A stretch of 64,000 bases of DNA, from assembly GCA_036023115.1 (NCBI GenBank), contig JAYKKT010000089.1:13717001-13781000 (forward strand). The letters are read 5' to 3'. Shown here piece by piece: positions 49,101 through 60,111 of the stretch; position 1 is the stretch's first letter, and each line of letters begins with the position of its first letter. The position numbers and the translations under genes are program-made. Below the pieces are notes generated by a model. It searched no databases. It worked only from the letters and a program-made list of their open reading frames with translations, and had not been told where the DNA came from. The DNA comes from Brasenia schreberi. Taxonomy: Eukaryota > Streptophyta > Magnoliopsida > Nymphaeales > Cabombaceae.

Positions 49101-52100
49101 ATCAACATGTACAAAAGATGTCTGTGACAAAAATGAAGATGTTGAGATGGATAAGTGGTAATACAAGAAAAGACCTTATACATAATGAGGTTATTAGAAA
49201 CAAATTAGGAGTGGCACCAATAGAGGATAAAATGAGAGAATATCGTTTAAGATGGTTTGCACATATAGAAAGAAGATCAAAAGAAGAACCTGTAAGAAGG
49301 TATGAAAAACTAAATTTGGAAAGTATTAAAAGAGCTAGAGGATGACCACAAAAGTGTTGGAAAGAAACAATAAAGAATGATCTAGCTTATTGTGAGTTAA
49401 CTGCGAACATGGCACACAATAGGGATCTGCGGAAACAAAGAATCCATGTAGCCGACCCCGTCTAGTATGGAAAAAGGCTTAGTTGTTGTTGTTGTATAAT
49501 CATGCATAAATATCTTCACCATTCAATCTTTGAGATCAATGGTGAAGATTTGAATTACTTTGCATTTAATGCACAATAAATATAAAGTATAAAAATATAA
49601 TATTTTTAATTTGAATCTCCAACATTATCCCATAGTTTGAATAGTGGAGATATTTATTCAAGATTATTCACCGAAAGACAAGACTATTTTATCCATTAGC
49701 ATATATATAAGGTGGTACTTAGAGATAACATGGGTGTCCATTTCTTAGGTTAGATATGACATAATTATAATTATACTCCTGTTAATGCATCTAGTGTTAG
49801 AAAACAAGTAAATTTCTGTTTTCATTTTATTGAAGAATGAGAATCAACCACACAAAGCTTACATTTGATTTAGGAGAATACTCTTATTTATAAAGCTAGA
49901 TTTAAGGAATTTTCAGCAGCAAATGAAGAAGGGATACAAGAAGTCATCCCCCAACGATTATCTGAACTAGCCGTTGGGGGCCTACAGTTGACCCCCAATG
50001 GCTAGTTGGAGCCAGTATATCTAATTGACCCAACTCTAGTGGCCAGACCATTAGTCAAACATCAATGAGTCCTAGTGGCCCGTCTTTTATTACATTTATA
50101 CTTTAACACCTTCTCTCAAACTTACAGTGTGTATATCGAAAATTTGTTAATAACAAAAACATGAATCTAAGAATATTGATTTTGTAGTACCATATGGGAG
50201 GATTAAGACAAGGCATAAGACAACCAAGGAGAGAGACATGACTTGTGATGTCGATATTGTCTTCCACATCCACTTCATGGGAGTTCCGTTTTGAGTATTT
50301 GAGCATGAGGCATATTTTCTAAATAGCATGAATTTTGCCACAACAATAGTTGGAGTTACTGCAATCTTCGCCATCTAATAGAACCCTACACTATTATACT
50401 TCAAGCTGATAGTAGCAAGGTTGTTGGAGAGAGACATGACTTATTGAGCACCAATTTGTTCACCATAATAATCTCAACTTCTGATGTGTGAAGCTCACTA
50501 AAAAGTGAAGACTGCAGTTCTTCAAGTGAACAAATTTTTTCATCAATATCACTGTCTTTATGCTTTAGTATCTTTCTTACAATTTTTCTGAAATTGACCT
50601 TTCCACTGCAAAGCATTCTGAAAGTGAACAAGCAAGATCCCAAAAACTAGAAAAAAAGCAACACCAAAGTAGAATTGACCCCTCACAAAGAAATTAGTTC
50701 CAAATATCATAAACCAACGAAGCAAGTCATGGTTTTCATTCCAACCCAAAAATGCAAGACAAATAAAAAACGAGACCAAGAAGATGATTTACTCTAATTC
50801 AAAGAAGTTTTTTAATGAAAAACATTGATCATCAAGCCTAATATAATAAATAATATTATAAAAAACATTAGTATACCAAATAAGCTTTAAGGGTAACATC
50901 AAACCCGAGCTTTAAGGACAAACTCGAACTCAAACAAGCTTTAGGACTAAGCTCAAACCATCCAAAACAAACAAGTTTTAACGTAAAGCTGAAACCATTG
51001 AAATCAATCAAATGTTAAGGCCCATAAATAACTCATAATCTCAAATGTGATTCTATGATTCCAAGAATAAGATAATCCACCAAGGCGTTCAAAAAAAGTT
51101 TTAAAGATTTATAATAGTATTTTCCAAGAATCTTTTCAACATCCAATGTTTGTTTCAAAAAAACAAAAATTCTTTAAATTCAATTTTTATCATTCGCACA
51201 AAATGCTCAAAATATAATAAATGAATAGTAATACTCAAGGCAAAACTCTTTTTATGCATTATTTTCAAATACTTGTCTCAAACACAAGATTATCAAAATA
51301 ACAATAAGTGCATTTTCAACATTAACTCATCTTTAACCAATAGCCAACAACATGAAACACCTTAATCACAAAGGTCTTAAAGGCTAACAAACGTGACATA
51401 TAATCACAACACAAAGATCTTAATCACATGAAAATACAACTTCAAAGTTGTCAAAATCACAAATTATCAAATAACAATAAGTGCATCTTATCACAAGGTT
51501 ATCAAGATAACAATAAGTGCATTTTCAACATAAACTCATCTCCAACCAATAGCCAATCAACAACATGAAGTACCTTAATTACAAAGGTCTTCAACAGAAG
51601 ACCAACAAACGTGACATATAGCCACAACATGGAGATCTTAATCACATGAAAATGCAACTTCAAACTTATCAAGATTACAAATTATCAAATAAAAATAAGT
51701 GCATCTTCACACAACGTTAACTCCGCCCATGTAAGGGAGCACCCTTGCATTGTTGGTCTCAAGCTCGAATAAAGGAGGAGGGTGCGTAAAACTTCGACGG
51801 ATTTTTATAACATAGATTACAAAAATTATGAGCATTGCTTTCGGGCATCCCCGCCTAGCGACGTGCTGTAGAGCCTGAATGCAGTAATAAGTAAGCAAGG
51901 GCCACTACATTTTCACCTGAATATAGTGAATCAATTGCAGAGAGAGTTCCCACATCATGGACAGGTGTGGGTAAAGAAGTTAGTCCCGCTACATTGTCGC
52001 TTAAATGTAGTGAATAATTTTCAGAGAGGATCTCCCCATTTTGAATATGGACGGATGCGAGAGGTAAGGAAGCTAGTCCTAGATAATAAGATTTGTATTT

Positions 52101-54956
52101 GTTCTTAGAATATCAGAACATTATTCGGTAAGCTAATGGAGGTGGTAGATACTATGATTCGGAGAAAGATTCATATTCTATGTTTACAAGAGACAAAATG
52201 GGTTGAAGAAAAAGCAAAGGAGATAGAGGATACAGGCTTTAAATTATGTTACTCAAGTAAAGAAAAGGCTCGAAATGGAGTTGGTATTATCATAAATAAA
52301 GATTTAAAGGATAGTATAGTAGACATACAACGATATGGTGACCGAATCATGACATTGAAATTAGTGTTAGGAGTAGAGGTTTTGAATATAGTTTGTGCTT
52401 ACGCACCCCAAGTAGGATTAGAAGATAGTATAAAGACAGCTTTTTGGAAAGAGTTAGATAAGGTGATTCAAAAGATTCCACAAAGGGAGATTATTTGTTT
52501 AGGAGGAGACTTAAATGGAAAGAAAATCAAAAGAAGAACCATTAAGAAGGTATGAAAAACTAAATTTGGAAAGTATTAAAAGAGCTAGAGGACAACCACA
52601 AAAGTGTTGAAAAGAAACAATAAAGAATGATCTAGCTTATTGTGAGTTAACTGCTAACATGGCACACGATAGGGATCTGTGGAAACAAAGAATCCATGTA
52701 GCTGACCCCGTCTAGTATAGGAAAATGCTTTGTTGTTGTTGTTGTTGTTTCACACAAGGTTATCAAGATAACAATTAGTGCATTTTCACCATTAACTCAT
52801 CTCCAACCCATAGCCAACAACATGAAGCACCTTAATCACAAAATACCAACAAACATGATATAGCCACAACATGAAGATCTTAATCACATGAAAATACAAC
52901 TTCAAAGTTATCAGGATCACAAATTATACATTGACTAATTTCCAACCAATAGTCAACAACATGAAACAAACACCTTAATCACAAAAGTCTTCAACAAAAG
53001 GCCAACAAAAGTGGTATATAACCACAATACGAAGATCTTAATCATACAAAAAGATGTAACTTATTGTCTAACAAATAACAAACAAATTTTCTTCTAAATG
53101 ATACACCAAACAATTGATCTACTAAAAGAAAATTTGAAAAGAGCACACATGAGTTGCTTGTGTCTCAACGCACGCTGAAAGAAAAAGGCCCATCAACACA
53201 ACCCACTTACCAAGCCCATGACCTACATGCTCTCCCTAGTCAACTAAGTGGCATGGAGGCTATCACTAACACAGAAAGGATCTAGATCTAAGACCCAACC
53301 CGACCCTTCTTGTTCGGGCCCCAAGTTTAGCTACATCCATTTTGTATCCAATGCAATGGCAGGAAACAACCGAGAGGATGCCCTTGCATGCGGTCCACTA
53401 AGGAGTGTACCGCAACCGTGACCGAGTCGCAAAGCTTCCCCAGCCTGAAGGAGGCGACCACCGAGAAACAATTGAATAAAAAGAAGCAAGTGTTAATGCC
53501 AACGAAGAGGAGAGGGCTTCCAGTCGACAGTGGCAATGGTTGGGTGGCGTACGATGGGCGAGGTCAGTGAGGTAAAGGGCAGTGGCAGACTGACGAATAA
53601 AGTATTCGATGAGGCAGCCAATGGTTTTCTAAGGTAGATACATGCTCATAGAGAGAGAGAGAGAGAGACGAGGGATGATAGTCTTTGAGTGTGTGCAACA
53701 GTTGGAGCCTCGACAGAGAGACGAGATTCTCGATGCCAGATGCATCCTTCTGACCCATTACATCCTAGTTGGTGCCCCCATAGAAAAGTTCTCTGCCTCT
53801 ACTAGGAGCCTCTAGCCGAAGCCCATCCTCCCATCCTCCAAAGTGATTTCCCCACCTTCATGAAGCCACTCCATGATCCGCAATTCGTCAATGATATGAC
53901 ACCCCATGTCATATCCAAATCTTTTTGCTAAGCCCCCAAATCACATGTAAGCCAGAAACCATAGCCACTTTAAAGGGTCACCTCCAATTGCTCCTATAGA
54001 AATCCTGCACCAAACCATATTTTCCAGCAACATTGCTACCCTCAATTGAGCCAGACCAACCAACTGAAAGCCCCCCACCTCAACTCACATCAGAAACATT
54101 CTTATCACCGAAAGCCGCTCTATCACCATCATCGACTGAGGCATCATCATCTATTGTCTTTAAGAAACTGAGCCACTCGCAGCCACTACTCATCACCACC
54201 CGTGGGTCTACCGAAAGAAGACCAACATCAGAAAAACAAGCTGATCGTCGATAGTGGCCAGCGCTTCAACACCACCATCGACCGCTTCCTTGCATCGCCT
54301 TGAAACATGCTATGATACCATGTTAAAAAAAAAGCAAATTTCTGTTTTCATTTTATTGAAGAATGAGAATCAACCACACAAGGCTTACATTTGATGTAGG
54401 AGAATAATCTTATTTATAGATCTAGAGAGAAGAAATTTTCAACAAGTGAAGAAGGGATACAAGAGGTCATCCCCCAACGATTATCTGAATAGTCATTAGG
54501 GGCCCGTAGCTAGCCCCCAATGGCTAATTGGGGCCAATATATCTAGCTGACCCTGGCCCTAGTGGCCGGGCCGGTTAGTCAAACATCAATGGGCTCTAGT
54601 GACCCGTCTCTTATTATATTTATACTTTAACATCTAGCACTAGAGAGAGAGAGAGAGAGGGAACCTGGTGACCAAGATGAACAACAAAACTTATTCTCGC
54701 CAACATGCTTGACGTCCAACCCAATCATCCAAGACCCAACGCTAACATCCTCGTGAGCATACGTCCGGAGAATGGCTCTGTCATTAAAATATAAGGTCAT
54801 CTTAGCTACCAAACTAAACAGATGCTTCTTATTAGTTGAATCTAAACACAGATGCAAAAAGGGAATTGACCATGAGAACCCAACTTGTTTATGGACACGA
54901 ACTGCGCCAATGCTCGAGATATAACAAACATTTGTCCTGAGGCATGACGGAAGTAT
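46041..54956 (-). CDS. GT31 beta-1,3-galactosyltransferase, last three exons
   Basis: Three minus-strand exons join in frame: 54885-54956 ([20 protein letters not shown]), 54665-54777 ([20 protein letters not shown], then KFCCSSWSP) and a 23-bp last exon at 46041-46063 (GAICAAV, stop). All four intron boundaries used have GT or AG. The EDVSxGSW motif and the C-terminal FCCSSW..GAICA are those of plant GT31 galactosyltransferases, type II Golgi proteins that add beta-1,3-galactose from UDP-galactose to glycan chains. The upstream exons, with the membrane anchor and DxD motif, are not found in the 9 kb to the right, so the gene is partial here. The last intron is 8601 bp: RTE copy 2 and LTR element B make up about 92% of it. 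The frame shows no lesion. Confidence 0.85.
46101..46163. repeat. (TA)n microsatellite
   Basis: About 31 TA units in the last GT31 intron, 40 bp from the terminal exon. Confidence 0.95.
46453..49495 (+). mobile_element. RTE-clade LINE copy 2, antisense in the GT31 intron
   Basis: Bounded by a perfect 14-bp target duplication ATAATCATGCATAA (46439-46452 and 49496-49509). It has the 5' end CTCCGCTCATGTAAGGG and the 3' tail (TTG)n. Relative to copy 1 it has an internal loss of about 170 bp near 48255, within the RT palm region. Confidence 0.95.
46800..49345 (+). pseudogene. RTE LINE polyprotein remnant (copy 2)
   Basis: Endonuclease pieces lie at 46848-47045 and 47061-47381 ([12 protein letters not shown], [20 protein letters not shown]). 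A connector lies at 47547-47933, RT pieces at 48252-48572 ([11 protein letters not shown]) and 48696-48995 ([13 protein letters not shown]), and the C-terminal part at 49067-49345. At least five stops or frameshifts plus the RT deletion make it inactive. The FADD motif is intact here, unlike in copy 1. Confidence 0.9.
49795..50108 (-). repeat. 3' LTR of element B
   Basis: 314 bp, matching 54321-54632 with about one change per ten bases by eye. In minus sense it starts TGTTAAAGTATAAA and ends with CAATAAAATGAAAACAG. Confidence 0.85.
51720..52748 (+). mobile_element. RTE LINE copy 3, internally deleted (1.03 kb)
   Basis: Target duplication TTCACACAACGTTA/TTCACACAAGGTTA (51706-51719 and 52749-52762, one mismatch). 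The 5' end and the endonuclease N-terminus (52136-52520, [17 protein letters not shown]) join directly at about 52521 to the extreme C-terminal coding part (KIKRRTIKK...) and the 3' tail. RT is wholly missing. The join lies after the codons for GGDLNG, with only a couple of bases of possible microhomology. Confidence 0.9.
53160..54302 (-). other. Unrecognised 5' internal cargo of LTR element B
   Basis: A GC-richer stretch between the primer site and the AT-rich section. It includes frames of 60-70 codons on both strands (for example 53327-53536 minus, with [10 protein letters not shown]) and a short GA tract near 53650. The matching position in element A holds fragments of host genes, so captured host sequence is possible, but I do not recognise it. 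Confidence 0.35.
54303..54320 (-). other. Primer binding site (tRNA-iMet) of element B
   Basis: On the minus strand, TGGTATCATAGCATG directly follows an LTR ending in AACA. Confidence 0.75.
54321..54632 (-). repeat. 5' LTR of element B
   Basis: 312 bp, starting TG and ending CA on the plus strand. In minus sense a TATAAATAAG box lies about 90 bp before the end. Confidence 0.85.
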
Positions 54957-55320
54957 CTGCAGAGTCAAAATACTAGGTGAGACATGAAAGGAGTTTTAGA
55001 TGCTTATATACAAAAGACAAGCAAATATAAAGATGCAGGTTTGTGAAGAAAACGTGCTCAAAATATGAGTGTATGATTTAATGTTGATTACAGGAAGGTT
55101 CTAATGTGAACAAGATGAAAGACGTGCTAATAGGCAAATTTATTCAGCATATGCATGGAGTTACGTATGAGGTGGATAGCCCAAGCTTAATGTTCATGGA
55201 TTCAACTGAGGGCTACATAATATTTTAGGGTGAGAACGCCCACTGTATTCAAAATCTGGGCTATATATTTTGTTGACTTTCTGAAATTTTGGGGGTCAGG
55301 GCGGAAGTCCCCTCAGTTTG

Positions 55321-55527
55321 GTTCTGCCACTGCCCGTGAAGATGCTTTAGATCAAGGTTATAAGGCTACAAAAAGCTGTACATGAGCAATATTCTCATTC
55401 CACATAGGATTAGAAAGTCCATATCAACAATTTAGTTCTGCCACTGCCCGTGAGATGCTTTACATCTCATGGTTACATGAACAATATTCTCATTCCACAT
55501 AGGATTAGAAAGTCCATACCAACATTC
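55321..55527. repeat. Imperfect ~100-bp tandem duplication
   Basis: 55321-55427 and 55435-55527 share GTTCTGCCACTGCCCGTGA and CATTCCACATAGGATTAGAA in the same order, with small indels between. Confidence 0.8.
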
Positions 55528-55840
55528 TTACCTCGTTGTTTGTGCGTGCAACTACCGTCATCATTACGGAAATGAGAAACCTCTTCAACAGAAGTGGCGA
55601 GTGTGGTTAACTAGTTTACAGAATACATTGGTACACTTTATCATATGAATGTTCACTAAAATGGTGAAAATTTGCTGCTCAAAATTCTTGAAGATAAGTA
55701 GTTGCAAAGGCACAAAGCATAAGTCAGATTCATCATTGAACACGAAACAGCTATTAAAGATGATCAAATTTTTGTTAGCTTTTACTTAAGGAGATAAGGA
55801 AACATCTATCGAGAATGAAATTTAAAACATGTAGAAGACT

Positions 55841-55952
55841 AAATTTAACTTCTATTGGCACAGTGAAGACTTTCTATCTTTTATGTTAATCATACAAAAT
55901 TTAACTTCTACTGGTACAGTGAAGACTTTCTATCTTTTACGTTAATCATAGT
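55841..55952. repeat. 56-bp tandem duplication
   Basis: The 56-bp unit at 55841-55896 (AAATTTAACTTCTA...TTAATCATAC) is repeated at 55897-55952 with only a few changes. Confidence 0.9.
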
Positions 55953-56499
55953 TCGAGGAATCATCAAGTTGTTAAAGTCTGTTGGGTCAAGTCAAAATAG
56001 CTTCCATGTCTAGGACATAGAACCGATAATATATATGTCAACATGACACATAGTTTAGAAGGAATGGTAGAATTACTATGTTATATATAGAGCAGACTAC
56101 ATGTTCAAATATTTAAATCATGTCAATGACTTTGGAATGGAAGAAACAGATCCAAATTTGATAAATTTGAACAGAGAAAGGGACCGAATGCAACATTTGA
56201 CTCCCCTGTCCCATCCAAAAACTGAATTTCTCAAAGACGATCAATTTAAACACACTACACAAGTATCTAAGGTTGTTAACAAGACTTAAACTGAATATCA
56301 GCACTATAGAGTCCTATAGGATGCACCTGATGATTGTCTCTAGAGTTTAATTTGGTCCAGGAAAGAAAGAGCATCTACACATCAGATCCAATTACATCCG
56401 CCCTAGGTCTGAGCCTTATATGTGAATAAATGGATGAATAAGATTTGAACATTTTAGGTAGGATTTAAATTTACGGAAGGAAAACCAAGCACATTTAAT

Positions 56500-57058
56500 T
56501 AATCAGATTCAAAAAGGAGGATTGCATTAGGCTTCTAACAGCCAGTACAAAACTTTATCTCATTTATCTGCTATGGATCCGGCGTAAAACTTTCTCATTT
56601 ATGATTCTAGACATTATCAGTATTTAGTTCGAACATCTTCTTAGGGATGCACTCTAGAGCCTGAATGCAATAAAAAGTAAGTATGAGTTTTTATATCTTT
56701 CCTCAGATATAGTAAATTAATTCCAAAAGGGTTCATACATCGTGAATGCATGTGGGTAAAGAAATTAGTCCCACTATATTGCCGCCCAAATATAACAAGC
56801 AATTTGTAAAAAGAGTCTCCACATTTTCATTATGCATTGATGCGGAAGGGTAAGAAAACTAGTTCTAGATAATAAGATTGACATTGGTATTTAGAATATC
56901 ATAACATTGACTCAAAAACCAATGGAGATGATAGATACTATGATTAAGAGAAAAATTCATATTATATATTTGCAAGAAACAAAGTAGGTTGGAGAAAAAG
57001 CAAGTAAACCTTAAATTATGATACTTAGGAAATAAAAAAGTTGGAAATGGGATTGGTA
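56500..57058 (+). mobile_element. Old RTE LINE copy 4, 5' part (split by LTR element A)
   Basis: Degenerate RTE 5' region: the AGGCTTCTAACAGCCAGTACAAAAC stretch, TAGAGCCTGAATGCAATAAAAAGTAAG and endonuclease traces up to the equivalent of NGVGI at 57058. The reading resumes at 60420. It has many substitutions and is clearly older than copies 1-3. Confidence 0.8.
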
Positions 57059-57330
57059 TGTTTAAAATGTAATAGGGTTGGGCCAATAGGGCCCATAAGT
57101 TTATGTTTGTAATAAGGTCTCAATGGACTCAAGCTACCAGAACTAGACCATCCAGACCAGCAAGCATCCAACGGCTAGAAACTAGTTGTTGGATGCTGAC
57201 TAATAGCAAATTTCTGTGTATATAAACACATCATTGTAACATTGTGAAAAATTGATCCTTGTGTAGCTGATTGTATATAGATTTGATCATTCAATAAAAT
57301 GAATTCAGGAATTTTATGTGTTTTCTGATA
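57059..57330 (+). repeat. 5' LTR of element A
   Basis: 272 bp, starting TGTTTAAAATGTAATAG and ending TTTTCTGATA, the final CA mutated to TA. Matches about 60112-60419, including GATCATTCAATAAAATGAAT. The 3' end layout resembles the LTR of element B. Confidence 0.8.
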
Positions 57331-57346
57331 TGGTATCAAAACAGGT
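57331..57346 (+). other. Primer binding site (tRNA-iMet) of element A
   Basis: TGGTATCAAAACAGGT directly abuts the LTR and is a slightly mutated TGGTATCAGAGCAGGT. Confidence 0.8.
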
Positions 57347-57359
57347 AAAATCGCCACCA

Positions 57360-57457
57360 GTGGATGGGCACTGGGCTAGAGATTGCAAAGCTTGAGATTG
57401 GAAGAACAGGTGCTACTGATGTGGTCAAAGCGATCACATAGAAAGGAATTGCCAACA
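57360..57457 (+). pseudogene. Captured fragment of an RS2Z-type SR splicing factor (zinc knuckles)
   Basis: The translation VDGHWARDCKA, stop, DWKNRCY, stop, CGQSDHIERNCQH is almost the double CCHC zinc-knuckle segment of plant RS2Z (RSZ32/33-type) splicing factors, in which GHWARDC and GHIERNC are diagnostic. The two stops are single-base changes (GGA and CGA to TGA). Only ~33 residues are present: the RRM and RS domains are missing. It lies 14 bp after the primer site of an LTR element and is a decayed transduplicated piece, not a gene. Confidence 0.8.
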
Positions 57458-57629
57458 CTATCATTGTGTAACATTGACGCTGATGAGCAACTACGGATGG
57501 CGGTGGTGTAGGGTGATGGAGATGATAGTTAAAGGAAAACATAGGAAGGGAGGCAGGCAGCAACAGTGATTGCTCATTCGAGGATGGAGTTGAGGATTAA
57601 GAGAACGGCGATTTAAAGTCGGTGGGTGT

Positions 57630-58140
57630 GGTGTCTATCACCGGGATGTGAAGCCGAAGAATCTCCTCCTTGACAAAAACAATGATTTAAAGGTGTCATT
57701 TCGGTCTTAGTGCTGGCAAGGTGACTTTTTCACACGTTTTATGGAACTCTGGTATATGTCACGTCGTAAGTGCTCCCCCTGAAAGGATACGGTGGTGCAA
57801 AGGTGGACATATGGTCTTGAGTCATTCTCTTATCAAACCTGTTAAGCTTCAACGTCAAATCAAGAAGGGTGTCTTCATCCTCCTCACTAATGATGATGGC
57901 AACCTCTTTGAGTTTAACGATCAGAACGTGATGACGATGTATCAAAAGATCTACAAAGGAGAATTCTAGTGTTCAAGATGGTTCTCTCCGGAGCTCATGG
58001 AGAATCGGTGGTTCAAGAAGGGTTTCAAGCAGGTGAAGTTTTACATCGAGAACGATCATCTCCAACCATGTGAGGCATCAGTGGAGGCGATGGGAAATGC
58101 ATCGGATACGACCGATGGTTCTCGATTTGTCGGGGCTATA
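57630..58140 (+). pseudogene. Captured fragment of a CBL-interacting protein kinase (CIPK)
   Basis: Kinase subdomains are readable in shifting frames: GVYHRDVKPKNLLLDKNNDL (catalytic loop, 57630 on), KVS then FGLSAG after a 2-base loss that removes D of DFG, GYGGAKVDIWS (near 57786), NDQNVMTMYQKIYKGEF (57914-57967), CSRWFSPEL and WFKKGFKQVKFYIEND. A DLSGLY near 58120 corresponds to the end of the NAF/FISL region. CIPKs are SnRK3 kinases activated by calcium-sensing CBL proteins. Frameshifts, stops and deletions make this inert. Orientation is the same as that of the LTR element. Confidence 0.8.
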
Positions 58141-58726
58141 CTCAATCAACGGTTATGGGCGTGAGCAGTTCCATGAGAATCTTTTGATCTTAAGGGGAAA
58201 CCGCGGAGGAAGAGAGGGAAAGAAGAAGAGAAGGAAGAGAAAAGGGAAGAGAGGGGGTTGGCCGACCGGTGATGGGTGAAGGTGAGGTCTTCACCGCATT
58301 TAGAGTGAGAGAGAGTGGTCCTTCGAGAGAGAGGGGGAAATGTTGTGAGGGAGAGAATGAGAGAGAGAGTGGAAAGACACACGAAGCGGTGGTAGGAGAT
58401 GGTCGAGAGATGGTCTCTTTGTGTGAGAGAAAGGGAGAATGTTTTAGCCCTCTACGTGAAGTAGAGAGAGGTTTTCTTTTGGAGAGTGTGAGGGATTGCA
58501 TATGAAGAGGGTGGGTCGGGTCCTCAATCGGGTTGTGGCATTGGATTTCCCGTGCAACCACCTGCGATCTATTGGCATGCTTGTTAAAGCTCTTGATTAA
58601 GTTGATTAGCATTGTGCAGGCTCACCGGGGAGAGCTTGCAACCCGTGGGCTTGGCCAATTAACGTTTGTTGGAGACGACTCCTTTGGCTTCATTTGGGCT
58701 TTGGGCTCTTGTCTTAGGTCGAAAAT

Positions 58727-58928
58727 ACAACAACAACAACAACTAAGCCTTTTCCCATACTAGACGGGGTCGGCTACATGGATTCTTTGTTTCCACAGAT
58801 CTCTATCGTGTGCCATGTTAGCAGTTAACTCCCAATAAGCTAGATCATTCTTTATTGTTTCTTTCCAACACTTTTGTGGTCGTCCTCTACTTCTTTTAAT
58901 ACTTTCTAAATTTAGTTTTTCTAACCTT
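58727..58928 (-). mobile_element. 5'-truncated RTE LINE fragment (202 bp)
   Basis: Perfect 14-bp target duplication CTTAGGTCGAAAAT (58713-58726 and 58929-58942). It holds only the 3' end of an RTE, with the (CAA)n tail on the plus strand. It is closely similar to the 3' end of copy 1 (33819-34020) and so is recent. Confidence 0.95.
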
Positions 58929-60111
58929 CTTAGGTCGAAAATGATAATAGAAAAAGGTTGGAGTCAATCCACGTGTGTTCTTTCCAACTTGTTTATTTTT
59001 AACATTTGTTGGATCAATTGTTTGGCATCTCATTTAGAAGAAAATTTGTTTGTTTGTTTATTAGATAATAAGTTGCATCTTTATGTGATTAAGATCTTCG
59101 TATTGTGACTATATGTCGCTTTTGTTGGCCTTTTGTTGAAGACCTTTGTGATTAAGTTGCTTCGTGTTGTTTGCTATTGGTCGAAGATTAGTAAATGTTT
59201 GAAGATGCACTTATTGTTATTTGATAATTTATGATCTTGAAAACTTTAAAGTTGTATTTTAATGTGATTAAGATTTCCGTATTTTGTGACTATATGTCAT
59301 GTTTGTTGGCCTTTTGTTAAAGACCTTTGTGATTAAGGTACTTCATATTCTTATTCATTAGAGATGACTCAATTTTGAAAATAAACTTATTGTTATCTCG
59401 ATAACCTTGTGCTTAATAAAGTATGTGAAAATAATGTATAAAAAGAGTTTTGCCTTGAGTATTGACTATCCATTTGTTATATTTTGAGCAATTTATGTGA
59501 ATGATAAAAATTGCATTCAAAGAATTCTTATTTTTTTTAGACAAAAATATTTTATGTTGAAAAGATTCTTCTAAGTTGATTATAAATCTTTAAAACCTTT
59601 TTTTTATCATTTTCGTGGATTATCTTATTCTTGAAATCATAGAATCATATTTGAGATTGTGAGTTATTTAAGGGCATTGGCATTTGATTGATTTAGATAG
59701 TTTGAGCTTAGCCTTAAAGCTTCCTTGGGTTCGATTTTGTCCTTAAAACTCGGGTTTGAGCTTAGTGTTAAAGCTTGTTTGGTATTCCAAAGCCTTTTTG
59801 TAATATTATGAGTTTGTAGTGATTCATGAAATTATTTGTTATATTTGATAATCCTACTTAGATGACCAATATTTTCCATAAAAAAGCTTTGAAAACATAG
59901 GTTTTCATATTTGGAGTTATAAGATCTTAATAATTTTATTGAGGATTAATTCTATAAGTTTTTGTCATAGGTATGTCCTAAGGAAAATCACAAGGCTGAA
60001 GCTTCGGAAAAGACTTTTGTTGTTGAATGTTCTCTTTTTGAAATCCTTTTGAAACAATCAATGTGGGTTCACACATTAGGGATTGAAAATTTGAAACAAA
60101 CTTTCAGTATA

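Larger units (their letters stand above)
49795..54632 (-). mobile_element. LTR element B, non-autonomous, in the GT31 intron
   Basis: A 4838-bp element with TG...CA ends, two ~313-bp LTRs and a perfect 5-bp target duplication TCTAG (49790-49794 and 54633-54637). Reading on the minus strand: 5' LTR, iMet primer site, ~1.1 kb of unrecognised sequence, a long repetitive AT-rich section, a purine tract (GAGAGAAGG) and the 3' LTR. No gag or pol is present. It is sense relative to GT31 and begins 32 bp from an exon. RTE copy 3 (51720-52748) is inserted in it. The AT-rich section matches 58950-59900 in LTR element A. Confidence 0.9.
54957..56499. other. Probable GT31 intron DNA with tandem duplications
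   Basis: No exon is recognised. If the GT31 gene is complete, this is part of its next intron. It contains two local duplications, at 55321-55527 and 55841-55952. Confidence 0.4.

Noticed and set aside
58190..58612. 140-codon minus-strand frame in LTR element A
   Set aside because: Ser/Leu/Pro-rich translation of the purine-rich strand opposite; it lies inside an element without genes of its own.
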